Below are positions 1 to 9,150 of a stretch of DNA of 64,000 bases, one piece after another. The stretch lies in NCBI RefSeq assembly GCF_001945445.1, contig NZ_MSXW01000061.1, positions 193,346-257,345 of the forward strand. Reading direction: 5' to 3'. Under the pieces are notes generated by a model. That model was not told the origin of the DNA. It searched no databases and was given only the letters and a program-made list of their open reading frames with translations. Made by a program: the position numbers and the translations under genes. How positions within the stretch are numbered: the stretch's first letter is position 1; the number at the start of each line of letters is the position of its first letter. This stretch comes from Pseudomonas sp. PA27(2017). Lineage in GTDB: Bacteria; Pseudomonadota; Gammaproteobacteria; Pseudomonadales; Pseudomonadaceae.

Positions 1-22
1 GCTTCGGCGGGTCTTTTTTTGC
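1..22 (+). terminator. Right half of a probable intrinsic terminator
   Basis: The window opens with a GC-rich arm (GCTTCGGCGGG) followed by TCTTTTTTT. This looks like the distal arm and U-tract of a rho-independent terminator for a gene left of the window. The proximal arm is not visible, so the call rests only on the T-run after a GC-rich arm. Confidence 0.4.
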
Positions 23-145
23 CTGCCGTTTTGTCGCGGCATGTGGGGTGGTGGATAGCGACATCATTGATCCCGGTGCGCTTGGGCTGCCGCGGCCTTG
101 TCTATACTCAGGCGCTGCCCTGTGTTGATGTTCCGAGGTTTTCTG

Positions 146-1363
146 ATGGCTGAAGCGGTGCCCGCTCCAGAAGTGCTGATCGCCGATACCGACCCCTGGA
201 CGGCGGATCTGCTCGAACAACTGGTGCTCGACGTGCGGTGCGACGCCGTGGTGATTCGCGTCGCCGACGGCCAGGCGGCCATGGCGCGCTGCAAGCGACG
301 CCTGCCTGAACTGGTGATCGCCGACAGCGAACTGCCGGGCGTAGATGGCCTTGAGCTGCTGCGCCAGCTACGTCGTCACCCGCGTACGCCGGCGCTGCCG
401 TTCATCCTGATCAGCGGCCGCCTGGATGCCAACAGCGTGCGCGCCGCCAAGCCGCTGGCACCTACCGCCTACCTGGCCAAACCCTTCAATGCCGAGGCGC
501 TGCGCAAGCGCTTGGCCAGCCTGCTGCTTGCCGACGGGGAAGAGTTGCTGTGCCCGATTCGCCCGCTGCTGGTGAACCGGCTGGAGGATTACCTGGATGC
601 CATGCGCGAAGAAGGGCAGGGCGCGCCGCTGCTGGCCTCGGTGCGCGACTCGGTCAGCCAGTACCTGAACAGCAGCGAGCCGAGCCTGCGCGAGCTGGAG
701 CAGGTGTTCGCCCGCGACCCGCAGATCACCGCCTGCCTGATTGCCGCGGCCAACAGCGCCGCCCACCACAACGGCTCGCCCTGTCAGACCCTGGCCCAGG
801 CGCTGCCGCGTCTGGGCGTGGCGCGTACCCTGAACCTGGTGCTGGGGCTTTCCGTGCAGCGCAATGCGCGGCTCAGCGACCCGCGCCTGGCCGAGCGCGG
901 CGTGCGTACCTGGGCTGCGGCCCAACGCAGCGCCGAGGTCGCCCATTGGTTAGCCAGCGAGCTGTCGCTGGATGCCGAGCTCTGCTACACCGCCGGCCTG
1001 CTGCATAACATCGGCGAACTGGCCTTGCTGCGCTGCATGCAGGACTGGCAGGACGCCGGCGGCAGCCTGAGCGATGCGCAGATCGACCAGGCCATTGGCC
1101 AGCGTGCTGCCGGCTTCGGTTCAGCCTTGCGTATCCGCTGGCGCCTGCCGTTCGGCTTGCGTGAGTTGGTGGCCGCCTATTACAGCCTGAACAGCGGCGT
1201 ATTTTCCCGTGAGGCGCTGGTGCTCAATCTGACCGGGCAGGTGCTGGCGCTCGAGCAGGCGCAACGGCCCAGCGAGCAGCTTCGCGATGCCCGCTGCGTG
1301 CGCTTGCTGCGCATCGATCCGGGTTTGTTGGAGCGTTTGCCGGCGCAGGCCTCGGCGGCCTGA
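146..1363 (+). CDS. Response regulator with HDOD output domain
   Basis: The 405-residue product has an N-terminal receiver domain (about residues 8-122): acidic pair near D14, probable phospho-acceptor D60 in the stretch IADSELPGVDG, and the conserved lysine K112 in AKPF. The rest (about residues 150-360) reads as an HDOD domain, an HD-related helical domain found in bacterial signalling proteins that usually lacks the full metal-binding set. No DNA-binding domain is visible, so output is probably through protein contact. The ATG at 146 was chosen because GAGG lies just upstream; an in-frame TTG at 98 and an ATG at 128 have no better ribosome site. The partner histidine kinase is not in the window, so the signal is unknown. 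Confidence 0.85.
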   Translation: MAEAVPAPEVLIADTDPWTADLLEQLVLDVRCDAVVIRVADGQAAMARCKRRLPELVIADSELPGVDGLELLRQLRRHPRTPALPFILISGRLDANSVRAAKPLAPTAYLAKPFNAEALRKRLASLLLADGEELLCPIRPLLVNRLEDYLDAMREEGQGAPLLASVRDSVSQYLNSSEPSLRELEQVFARDPQITACLIAAANSAAHHNGSPCQTLAQALPRLGVARTLNLVLGLSVQRNARLSDPRLAERGVRTWAAAQRSAEVAHWLASELSLDAELCYTAGLLHNIGELALLRCMQDWQDAGGSLSDAQIDQAIGQRAAGFGSALRIRWRLPFGLRELVAAYYSLNSGVFSREALVLNLTGQVLALEQAQRPSEQLRDARCVRLLRIDPGLLERLPAQASAA

Positions 1364-1565
1364 AAAACGGGTATTAACCGCAGCAAAAATGTGTCGAAAA
1401 CCCGCCGCAAGCGTCTCTTCACTTGCTCGAAGCGGCCTGCTGCCGCCATGCTCCGCCAACCCCTTCGGCGGTGGGATCATTGTGCGGCTATTTCGGTCAA
1501 AGCTCGCTGTGCATGCCCACAGGCGGCTGCAAATCGCTCCCAGATTCTCAAGGATATCGGTGTAG

Positions 1566-2642
1566 ATGACTGACTACGATCTGTTGCTGGTAGGCGCAGG
1601 CCCTGCCCATCTCGGGGTTCTGCGACGCTGGGCGCTGATCGAGCGGCCAGCGGGTCGCATCGCCCTGGTGGCCAGTGCCGAGCACACCTGGCACGCCGGC
1701 ATGTTGCCAGGGCTGGTCGGTGGCCGCTATTCGCCGCAGGATTGCCAGATCGGCCTGGGCGCGTTGTGCCAGGCCGCGCAGGTCGAGCTGATCGTCGCCC
1801 CCGTTGCCGCGCTGGACGCCGCGACTCGTCAACTGACGTTGGAAGACGGTCGCGTACTGCAGGGGCACTGGCTGTCGCTCAACGTGGGTGACCGGGTCGC
1901 CTGTCCACCACGCGAGGGCGAGGCAATGGACGTGCTGGCGGTGAAGCCCGTGGATCACTTCATCACCGGCTGGCAGGCCTGGCGGCGCGACCCGCAGCCG
2001 CTGGCGATTCTCGGCGGCGGCGTGGCGGGGGTGGAGATGGCCCTGGCGCTCGCCGACCAGGTGCCGCAACTGGCGCTGTTCTGCGGTGAGCCGCTGTTGG
2101 CCGGCCACTGCGCCGGTTTGCGTATGCGCGCCTGGGGCCATCTGCGCATGCGCCGCGTGCAGGTGCGCGAGCATTGCCCAATCAGCCGCATCGACGGCAA
2201 CTGCCTGATCAGCGGTGAGGCTTCCGTGTGGCATGGCAGCCGCCTGTTGCTGGCCAGTGGCGCTCAGGCGCTGCCTTGGATCGCGGCCAGCGGCCTGAGC
2301 TGCGATGGCGACGGTTTCGTGCACACCGCACTTACGCTGCAAAGTCATTCCCACCCGCAAGTGTTCGCGGTCGGCGATTGCGCCAACCTGCCCGGCGTGC
2401 GCAAGAGCGGTTTGTATTCGATGCGCCAGGTGCCGGTGCTCGCCGCCAACCTGGCGGCGGCCCTGCGCGGCGGCGCGCTGCGTGACTACAAGGCGCGTGG
2501 CCAACGCCCACTGCTATTGGCCAGCGGTGACGGCGGCGCGCTGCTGGGCTGGCAGCAGTGGAGCGCCGGCGGCCAACTGTACGGGCGCTGCAAGGACTAC
2601 TTCGACCGCGCCTTCGTCAAGCGCCACCGCCTCGAACGCTGA
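1566..2642 (+). CDS. FAD/NAD(P)-dependent oxidoreductase (NDH-like, SelD-associated type)
   Basis: A 358-residue two-dinucleotide-binding-domain flavoprotein. The FAD-binding glycine motif is at the N-terminus (LLVGAGPAHLG, residues 7-17), a second motif for NAD(P)H is near residue 145 (ILGGGVAGVEMAL), and a C-terminal FAD motif FAVGDCAN is near residue 270. The overall pattern, including the HAGMLPGLVGG stretch, resembles the NDH-like domain that in some bacteria is fused to selenide-water dikinase SelD; here it stands alone with no selD beside it. The substrate is unknown. It is encoded alone on the plus strand between a response regulator and a chemotaxis receptor, with AAGGAT about 10 bases before the start. 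Confidence 0.75.
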   Translation: MTDYDLLLVGAGPAHLGVLRRWALIERPAGRIALVASAEHTWHAGMLPGLVGGRYSPQDCQIGLGALCQAAQVELIVAPVAALDAATRQLTLEDGRVLQGHWLSLNVGDRVACPPREGEAMDVLAVKPVDHFITGWQAWRRDPQPLAILGGGVAGVEMALALADQVPQLALFCGEPLLAGHCAGLRMRAWGHLRMRRVQVREHCPISRIDGNCLISGEASVWHGSRLLLASGAQALPWIAASGLSCDGDGFVHTALTLQSHSHPQVFAVGDCANLPGVRKSGLYSMRQVPVLAANLAAALRGGALRDYKARGQRPLLLASGDGGALLGWQQWSAGGQLYGRCKDYFDRAFVKRHRLER

Positions 2643-2826
2643 GCGCGACCGTCGCTCTGCTACCAAAGTGCCATGGCGTAGCACCTCATGGGGTGATCAA
2701 CTGACCGGATTGGTTTTCGGCCTACGGATTTGTCCCCTACGGCCGATGTACTGAACAGGGGCACCTTGCTGTGCTGCTAGAGCCTAGCGCTCGCATCACC
2801 TCACAATAAGAACGACGAGGTTCGCC

Positions 2827-4392
2827 ATGGATGCTGGAATGACTCGTGATCGGCTCGCGCCGGCCTTGCACCTACTCGGCCTGCTGGCCCTGCTGGTGGT
2901 CTGGTACCAAGTGCAGCTGCCGGTTCATATCGCCGCCATCGCCCTGCTGGCGCTGGCCCTGTGGCCCTGGTTCGGCCCCTGGCGGCGACCGGCTGTAGTG
3001 GCCTCTACAGCCGCTCCTGCAACCTCGCTGGACGCGCTTAGCCAGAGCCTGTCGCAACATACCTGCCATAACGCGCTGTCCGCCGCCCAGGTGGCGTTCA
3101 CTGTGCAGCAATTGTCCGGCAAGCTGCAGTCGCAGCTGGCGGCGGTCGAGCAGATCAGTGAAGGCGCTCGCGCCGTGACCCGCACCGAGCAGAGCAATGC
3201 CGAACGCGCCGGTCAGACCTTGGGTGCCGCGCAGACGGTGCGCGCCAGCAGCGCCACAGGTCAGAGCGAGTTGCAGCAAGCCATCGCGCGCATGCAGCAG
3301 CTCAGCACCCAGGCCGCCGCCAGCCGCGAATTGATCGATGGCCTCGGGGCGCGCACCGAGCAGATCGAGCAGGTCACCCAGGTAATCCAGTCCATCGCCA
3401 GCCAGACCAACCTGCTGGCGCTCAATGCCGCCATCGAGGCCGCGCGCGCCGGTGAGCAGGGGCGCGGCTTCGCGGTGGTCGCCGACGAGGTGCGCAGCCT
3501 GGCCGGGCGTACCGCCAGTGCTACCGGTGAGGTGGGGCAGATGGTCGCCGACATCCGTCAGCAGAGTGCGGCGGTGGTCAGCCATATCCAGCAGCAGGCC
3601 GAGGAGCTGGAAGCGGCCGCCCGGCAGATCGAGTTCACCGGCGAGCAATTGCGCGGCATCGCCGACCTGGCCGCCGATGTCGATGCTCAGGTGGAGCAGA
3701 TCAGCGCCGGTACGGCGAGCAACCACGGGCATCTGGCCGAGCTGCTGGTGGCGGTCGAGCAACTGCGCGGCGACGTGCGCAGCAGCGAAGACCAGACCCG
3801 CCAGCTGGGCAAGGCCGCCGAGCAACTGGTCGGCCAGGCGGAAAGCGTCAGCGAGCAGTTGGCCAGCGTCGGGCTCGACGACTACCACCAGCGCATCTAC
3901 GACCTCGCCCTGGAGGGCGCTGCCGCGATTGCCAGGCAGTTCGAGGCCGACATCCAGGCCGGGCGCATCAGCCTCGCGGACCTGTTCGACCGCCGGTACC
4001 AGCCGATCCCAGACAGCTTCCCGGCCAAGTTCCGCACGCGCTTCGACAGCTACGCCGACGGCGTGCTGCCGGCCATTCAGGAACCGCTGCTCAAGCGCCA
4101 CGAAGGCCTGGTGTTCGCCATCGCCACCACGCCGGAAGGTTATGTGCCGACCCACAACCAGGCCTTCAACCATCCGCCCACCGGCGATCGCGCCGTGGAC
4201 ACCGTGAAAAGCCGCAGCAAGCGGCTGTTCAACGACCGCACCGGCATTCGCTGCGGCAGCCACCAACAGCGCGTGCTGTTGCAGACCTACATGCGAGACA
4301 CCGGCGAACTGATGCACGACCTGTCGGTGCCGATCCATGTGCAGGGCAAGCATTGGGGCGGCTTGCGGCTGGGTTACAGGCCGGAGCCGTGA
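2827..4392 (+). CDS. Methyl-accepting chemotaxis protein with C-terminal sensor-like domain
   Basis: The 521-residue chemoreceptor has two closely spaced hydrophobic segments near the N-terminus (about residues 11-28 and 33-49) with almost no periplasmic loop. A long coiled-coil signalling region contains the highly conserved hairpin tip (NLLALNAAIEAARAGEQG, near residue 197), which contacts CheA and CheW. After the coiled coil, residues about 350-521 form a separate globular domain ending in PIHVQGKHWGGLRLGY. This tail looks like a small ligand-sensing (Cache-like) module, so sensing is probably cytoplasmic. GACGAGG precedes the start. Ligand unknown. The chemoreceptor assignment is secure; the role of the tail is inferred. 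Confidence 0.9.
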   Translation: MDAGMTRDRLAPALHLLGLLALLVVWYQVQLPVHIAAIALLALALWPWFGPWRRPAVVASTAAPATSLDALSQSLSQHTCHNALSAAQVAFTVQQLSGKLQSQLAAVEQISEGARAVTRTEQSNAERAGQTLGAAQTVRASSATGQSELQQAIARMQQLSTQAAASRELIDGLGARTEQIEQVTQVIQSIASQTNLLALNAAIEAARAGEQGRGFAVVADEVRSLAGRTASATGEVGQMVADIRQQSAAVVSHIQQQAEELEAAARQIEFTGEQLRGIADLAADVDAQVEQISAGTASNHGHLAELLVAVEQLRGDVRSSEDQTRQLGKAAEQLVGQAESVSEQLASVGLDDYHQRIYDLALEGAAAIARQFEADIQAGRISLADLFDRRYQPIPDSFPAKFRTRFDSYADGVLPAIQEPLLKRHEGLVFAIATTPEGYVPTHNQAFNHPPTGDRAVDTVKSRSKRLFNDRTGIRCGSHQQRVLLQTYMRDTGELMHDLSVPIHVQGKHWGGLRLGYRPEP

Positions 4393-4755
4393 GCACTATG
4401 TTTAGCCGCTGGCTACCTGAAGGTGCGCCAATAACGATTTAACCTGACTGCCGCGGCGTGCGAGCCTCGCTGGCATGTCTATTCCGGTCTGCAGCCTTGC
4501 CCACGCTCTTGCCCTGCCAGCCTTGCGCTCGCGGGGGCGGGCGCCCGAACCCACGGCGCTGCCGCAGATCCTCGCCTTCTGGGCGCTCTGGCATTGCCGC
4601 CACGCCCGCCCGCCGGACGTTCTCTCCGCCCGCTGAATCCGATGGCTGCGCCATGTCCGCAGCCGCTGATACCCATTTGTCTGCCTGTGCGCCGATTCGA
4701 ACAGCGAGCCGGCCGTGCGGACATCGAGCGCCTGACTGGCGCAAGCGAGTGCGCG
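4393..4755. other. Intergenic region without a recognised gene
   Basis: These 363 bases separate the chemoreceptor from the polyamine synthetase gene. An open frame continuous with the downstream gene starts at 4594, but its encoded residues are proline/arginine-rich and unlike any glutamine-synthetase N-terminus. It is taken as leader or promoter DNA. No hairpin with a T-run or known operator was seen. Confidence 0.5.
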
Positions 4756-6123
4756 ATGACGACTTTCGCAGTTGTACAGGAAGCCCAGGATTTCCTGGCC
4801 GCTAACCCCAATATCGAATTGATCGAACTGTTCATCCTCGATGCCAATGGCGTGCCGCGCGGCAAGCTGTTGCACCGCGAGGAACTGCTGGCGCTGTACC
4901 AGAGCGGGCGGCCGCTGCCGAGCACCATGCTCGGTTTGTCCATCCAGGGCGAGGATGTCGAGGACACCGGCCTGGTCTGGGAGGTCGGCGACATCGACTG
5001 CCGTGCCTACCCATTGCCCTGCAGCCTGGTGCGCCTGCCCTGGCGGCAGATCCCCACCGCGGCCGTGCAGGTGTCGATGCACCCCAGCGAAGGCCTGCCG
5101 GCCACCCCGGCCGACCCGCGCCAGTTGCTGATCCGCGTGATCGAGCAGCTCGAAGCCGAAGGTTATTACCCGGTGATGGCCTGCGAGCTGGAGTTCTACC
5201 TGCTCGACCAGAAACGCGACGCCCACGGCCGCCCGCAGCCGGCCCTGGATGCCGACGGCGGCCGCCCGCGGCAGACCCAGGTCTACGGCCTGCGCGAGCT
5301 GGAGCAGCTCGAGCCGTTTCTCAAGGATCTCTATGCGGCCTGCAAGGCCCAGGGCATACCAGCGCGCACGGCGATTTCCGAATACGCCCCCGGCCAGGTG
5401 GAGATCACCTTGGAGCACGGCCCGGCGCTCGCGGCCATGGACCAGGCGGTGCGCTACAAGCGCCTGGTCAAGGGCGTGGCCCATGCCCACGGCATGCAGG
5501 CCTGCTTCATGGCCAAGCCGTTCGCCGAGATCGCCGGAACTGGCATGCATATGCATGTGAGCCTGGCCGACGGGCAGGGCGAGAATCTGTTTGCCAGCGA
5601 GGATCCGGCCGGCACGCCGCTGTTGCGTCAAGCGGTCGGCGGCATGCTCGCCAGCCTGCTCCACTCGCTGCTGCTGTTCTGCCCCAACGCCAATTCCTAC
5701 CGACGCTTCCAGGCCAACAGCTATGCGCCGCTGGCGCCCACCTGGGGTGTGGATAACCGCACCGTCAGCCTGCGCGTGCCCGGTGGCCCGGCGGGTACCC
5801 GGCACATCGAGCACCGCATCTGCGGCGCCGATGCCAACCCCTATCTTGCCGCCGCGGCGATTCTGGCCGGGATTCACCGAGGCATCCGCGAAGCGCTGGA
5901 TCCCGGGGCGCCGGTCGAGGGCAACGGCTACGCCCAGGCCACCGAGCGCCTGCCTACCCAGTGGTCGGCGGCGATCCAGGCGCTGGAGCACTCCGAGTGG
6001 GCCCGCGAGGCCTTTGGCGACGCGTTTCTCAAGGTGTACCTGGCGATCAAGCGCGCCGAATACCGCCAATTCATGGGTGAGGTCGGCGAGCAGGATTGGC
6101 GCTGGTACCTGAGCAACGCTTAA
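4756..6123 (+). CDS. pauA: Gamma-glutamylpolyamine synthetase (glutamine synthetase family, PauA/PuuA type)
   Basis: A 455-residue member of the glutamine synthetase fold. The N-terminal beta-grasp part begins FAVVQEAQDFLAANP, and the catalytic barrel shows metal and glutamate ligands in CELEFYLL, EYAPGQVEITLEHG and GTGMHMHVSL, with the nucleotide loop near SLRVPGG. Family members of this length in Pseudomonas ligate glutamate to polyamines such as putrescine or cadaverine at ATP cost, rather than to ammonia. The neighbouring FAD oxidase is the expected second enzyme of this route. ATG 4756 is preferred because homologous sequence begins right after it, although the ribosome site is weak. Pseudomonas has several paralogues, so the exact amine cannot be read here. 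Confidence 0.85.
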   Translation: MTTFAVVQEAQDFLAANPNIELIELFILDANGVPRGKLLHREELLALYQSGRPLPSTMLGLSIQGEDVEDTGLVWEVGDIDCRAYPLPCSLVRLPWRQIPTAAVQVSMHPSEGLPATPADPRQLLIRVIEQLEAEGYYPVMACELEFYLLDQKRDAHGRPQPALDADGGRPRQTQVYGLRELEQLEPFLKDLYAACKAQGIPARTAISEYAPGQVEITLEHGPALAAMDQAVRYKRLVKGVAHAHGMQACFMAKPFAEIAGTGMHMHVSLADGQGENLFASEDPAGTPLLRQAVGGMLASLLHSLLLFCPNANSYRRFQANSYAPLAPTWGVDNRTVSLRVPGGPAGTRHIEHRICGADANPYLAAAAILAGIHRGIREALDPGAPVEGNGYAQATERLPTQWSAAIQALEHSEWAREAFGDAFLKVYLAIKRAEYRQFMGEVGEQDWRWYLSNA

Positions 6124-6140
6124 GGGCCGCCATTCGAAAG

Positions 6141-6206
6141 GATCGCGGCTGAAGCCGCTCCTACAGGGGACGCATGTTCCGTGGGAGTGGCTTCAGCCGC
6201 GATGAC
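6141..6206. repeat. Inverted pair of REP elements (REPIN)
   Basis: Two copies of the Pseudomonas REP core face each other: ATCGCGGCTGAAGCC at 6142-6156 and its complement GGCTTCAGCCGCGAT at 6189-6203, each flanked by the typical CTCCTACA / GTGGGAG tails. The pair lies in the 120-bp gap between the synthetase and oxidase genes and would form a stem-loop in the message. Confidence 0.85.
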
Positions 6207-6243
6207 CGATTTCATCGGTGTGAACGCACCTCAAGGACATGCA

Positions 6244-7557
6244 ATGAACGCAAGCAATCAATCCGTCAAACCCGCTGCCGTACGCGCGCCGTCCTACTAC
6301 TCGGCGTCGCTGCATTTCGAGAGCGACTACCCGACGCTGCAGGGCAGCGTGACCGTAGACGTGGCCATCATCGGCGGTGGCTTCACCGGCATCGCCACCG
6401 CGGTGGAGCTGGCCGAGCGCGGTCTCAAGGTCGCCGTGGCGGAAACCCACAAGGTCGGCTGGGGCGCCAGTGGGCGCAACGGCGGCCAGGTCACCGGCAG
6501 CCTGTCCGGTGACGAAGCCATGCGTAAGCAGATGCGCAACACCCTCGGTGACGAGGTGGACGACTTCATCTGGCAGTTGCGCTGGCGCGGGCACGCGATC
6601 ATCGAGCGCCGGGTGGCCAGGTATGGCATCGCCTGCGACCTCAAATACGGCCATCTGCATACGGCGATGAAAGCCAGCCATCTGGACGAGCTCAAGGCGA
6701 CCTACGATGAGGCGTTGCGCCGCGGCATGGCTGACGATGTCAGCCTGCTCGACGCCCCCGGCGTACGGGCGCAACTGGGCAGCGACCTGTACTGCGGCGC
6801 GCTGAAGAACACCCGCAACATGCACCTGCACCCGCTCAACCTGTGCCTCGGCGAGGCAAGGGCTGCCGAAAGCCTGGGCGCGCTGATCTTCGAGCGTTCC
6901 GAGGTGCTGGAGATCATCCACGGCCCGCGCCCGGCGGTGGTCACCACGGGCGGGCGCATCGAGGCCAAACAGGTGTTGCTGGCCGGCGATGTCTACCACA
7001 AGCTGGAGCGCCGCCAGCTCAAGGGCCTGATCTTTCCGGCCATGGGTGGCATCGTTACCACCGCGCCGCTGGGCGAACTGGCCCGCGAGATCAACCCGCA
7101 GGATCTGGCGGTGTACGACTGCCGCTTCGTGCTCGATTATTACCGCCTGACCAGCGATGGCCGCCTGCTGTTCGGCGGTGGCGCCAATTACTCGGGGCGT
7201 GATTCACGGGATATCGCCGGCGAGCTTCGGCCGTGCATCGAGCGCACCTTCCCGCAGCTCAAGGGCGTGCCGATCGACTTCCAGTGGAGTTGCGCCATGG
7301 GCATCGTGATGAACCGCATCCCGCAGTTGGGCAAGCTGTCCGGCAACGTCTGGTATTGCCAGGGCTATTCCGGCCACGGCGTGGCGACCAGTCACATCAT
7401 GGGCGAGATCATGGCCAAGGCGATCACCGGCGACCTGGAGCAGTTCGACACCTTCGCCGCCTGCAAGCACATCAAGGTGCCCCTGGGCGACCAGCTCGGC
7501 AACCCGATGCTGGCGGCGGGCATGTGGTACTACCAGATGCTGGAGAAGCTGCGCTGA
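6244..7557 (+). CDS. pauB: Gamma-glutamylpolyamine oxidase (FAD-dependent, PauB/PuuB type)
   Basis: A 437-residue DAO-type flavoprotein. The FAD-binding Rossmann motif is near residue 42 (VAIIGGGFTGIATAVELAE), followed by the GWGASGRNGGQV stretch typical of the OrdL/PuuB group. It is expected to oxidise gamma-glutamyl-polyamine to the aldehyde, releasing hydrogen peroxide, directly after the synthetase encoded upstream. ATG 6244 has AAGGAC just before it; a longer frame from 6181 would translate the REP repeat and is rejected. The REP pair between the two genes may reduce or balance expression. Confidence 0.85.
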   Translation: MNASNQSVKPAAVRAPSYYSASLHFESDYPTLQGSVTVDVAIIGGGFTGIATAVELAERGLKVAVAETHKVGWGASGRNGGQVTGSLSGDEAMRKQMRNTLGDEVDDFIWQLRWRGHAIIERRVARYGIACDLKYGHLHTAMKASHLDELKATYDEALRRGMADDVSLLDAPGVRAQLGSDLYCGALKNTRNMHLHPLNLCLGEARAAESLGALIFERSEVLEIIHGPRPAVVTTGGRIEAKQVLLAGDVYHKLERRQLKGLIFPAMGGIVTTAPLGELAREINPQDLAVYDCRFVLDYYRLTSDGRLLFGGGANYSGRDSRDIAGELRPCIERTFPQLKGVPIDFQWSCAMGIVMNRIPQLGKLSGNVWYCQGYSGHGVATSHIMGEIMAKAITGDLEQFDTFAACKHIKVPLGDQLGNPMLAAGMWYYQMLEKLR

Positions 7558-7565
7558 CGGCAGTT

Positions 7566-7590
7566 CGCCAGGGTTGCCTGCACCCTGGCG
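7566..7590. terminator. Hairpin between convergent genes
   Basis: CGCCAGGGT (7566-7574) and ACCCTGGCG (7582-7590) form a perfect 9-bp stem with a 7-base loop. It lies between the stop codons of the oxidase (plus) and the permease (minus). There is no clear T-run on either side, so it may be a weak bidirectional terminator or only an mRNA 3'-end structure. Confidence 0.45.
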
Positions 7591-7608
7591 GTAACGGGCC
7601 ACAGATTC

Positions 7609-8985
7609 TTAGTCGTGGCGTTCGGCCTTGGCCGCGCTCTCCGGCAGGAACCAGTTGAGCACCAGCGCGCAGATGCCGCCAGTGGCCACGCCGGACTCCA
7701 GCACGTTGCGCAGCGCTGCCGGCATGTGGGCGAGGAATTCCGGCACCTGGGAAACGCCGAGGCCGAGGGCCAGGGACACGGCGATGATCAGCAGCGCGCG
7801 GCGGTCCAGCTCGATACCGGCGAGGATGTTGATGCCCGAGGCCGCCACGGCGCCGAACATGACCATCGCTGCACCGCCGAGCACCGGCTCGGGCACGGCC
7901 TGGATTACGCCGGCTACGGCCGGGAACAGGCCGAGAATCACCAGCACCAGGGCGATCCACACGCCGATGTGGCGACTGGCGATGCCGGTCAGCTGAATCA
8001 CCCCGTTGTTCTGGGCGAAGATCGAGCTGGGAAAGGTATTGAACACGCCGGCCAGCAGCGAGTTGACGCCGTTGACCAGCACGCCGCCCTTGATGCGTTG
8101 CATCCACAGCGGGCCTTCCACCGGCTGGCGCGACACCTTGCTGGTAGCGGTGACATCGCCGATGGCTTCCAGGGACGTCACCAGGTAGATCACCAGCATC
8201 GGGATGAACAGGCTCCACGAAAAGCCCAGGCCGAAATGCAGCGGCGTCGGCACCTGGAACAGCTCGGCCTGATGCATGCCGGTGAAGTCCAGGCGGCCCA
8301 GGTAGCCGGCCAGCGCGTAGCCGACCAGCAGGGCGATGACGATGGCGCAACTGCGCATCCACACCACCGGGATGCGGTTGAGCACCACGATCACCGCCAG
8401 CACCACGCCGGACAGCAGCAGGTTCTCGCCGTTGGCGAAGGTGCCATTGGCCATCGCGCCATAGCCGCCGCCCATGCTGATCAGGCCGACCTTGATCAGC
8501 GTCAGGCCGATCATCAGCACCACGATGCCGGTCACCAGCGGGGTAATGAGCTTCTTCACGAACGGCAAAATGCGAGAGATGCCGATCTCCACGAACGAGC
8601 CGGCGATCACCACGCCGAAGATCGCCGCCATCACGCCTTCCACCGGCGTGCCCTGCTTGACCATCAGCGCGCCGCCGGCGATCAGCGGGCCGACGAAGTT
8701 GAAGCTGGTGCCCTGCACCACCAGCAGGCCCGCGCCCAGCGGCCCGAAGCGGCGGCACTGCACGTAGGTGGCGATGCCGGAAATCACCAGGCTCATGGAC
8801 ACGATCAGGTTGGTGTCGCGGGCTGACACGCCTAGCGCCTGGCAGATCAACAGGCCCGGCGTGACGATCGGCACGATGATCGCCAGCAGGTGTTGCAGGG
8901 CGGCGAGGATGGCCACCAGCGGGCGCGGGCGGTCTTCGAGGCCGTAGATCAGTTCGCCGTTACGCGGGGAGTCACCTGGTTGCAT
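7609..8985 (-). CDS. NCS2-family nucleobase (xanthine/uric acid type) permease
   Basis: A 458-residue inner-membrane transporter with many hydrophobic segments. The family signature of nucleobase-ascorbate transporters is present (QNNGVIQLTG, near residue 315, matching QNxG followed by TG), and so is the conserved VVQGTSFNF region near residue 90. Length and motif fit the xanthine/urate permeases (XanQ/UacT group) better than the shorter UraA uracil group. It works as a proton symporter. It is encoded alone, convergent with the polyamine genes; no purine catabolic genes are adjacent, so the substrate remains a family-level inference. Confidence 0.85.
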   Translation of the reverse strand: MQPGDSPRNGELIYGLEDRPRPLVAILAALQHLLAIIVPIVTPGLLICQALGVSARDTNLIVSMSLVISGIATYVQCRRFGPLGAGLLVVQGTSFNFVGPLIAGGALMVKQGTPVEGVMAAIFGVVIAGSFVEIGISRILPFVKKLITPLVTGIVVLMIGLTLIKVGLISMGGGYGAMANGTFANGENLLLSGVVLAVIVVLNRIPVVWMRSCAIVIALLVGYALAGYLGRLDFTGMHQAELFQVPTPLHFGLGFSWSLFIPMLVIYLVTSLEAIGDVTATSKVSRQPVEGPLWMQRIKGGVLVNGVNSLLAGVFNTFPSSIFAQNNGVIQLTGIASRHIGVWIALVLVILGLFPAVAGVIQAVPEPVLGGAAMVMFGAVAASGINILAGIELDRRALLIIAVSLALGLGVSQVPEFLAHMPAALRNVLESGVATGGICALVLNWFLPESAAKAERHD

Positions 8986-9150
8986 GGTCGTGATCGCCTG
9001 GAAAAACGGCGGATTCTACTGCCTGGGCGGAGCAAGCCCAAGTGGCTGACGACCGTGTGATCGAGGTCCGGCTATCGGCGCCTTTTGCTGTGATCGGCGT
9101 TGTCTTGTGCAAGCGCTGGCGCTCTGGCTCGCGGCTGTGACAGGCGGCTC

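Noticed and set aside
2690..2760. Possible flagellar sigma-28 promoter (GCCGATGT near 2738) before the chemoreceptor
   Set aside because: The -10-like element lacks the final AA and no TAAA-type -35 lies at the right distance.
4594..4755. N-terminal extension of the gamma-glutamylpolyamine synthetase
   Set aside because: The extra 54 codons are Pro/Arg-rich and the glutamine-synthetase family sequence begins immediately after ATG 4756.
6181..6243. Earlier start for the FAD oxidase
   Set aside because: The upstream codons translate the REP repeat; ATG 6244 has a proper AAGGAC site.
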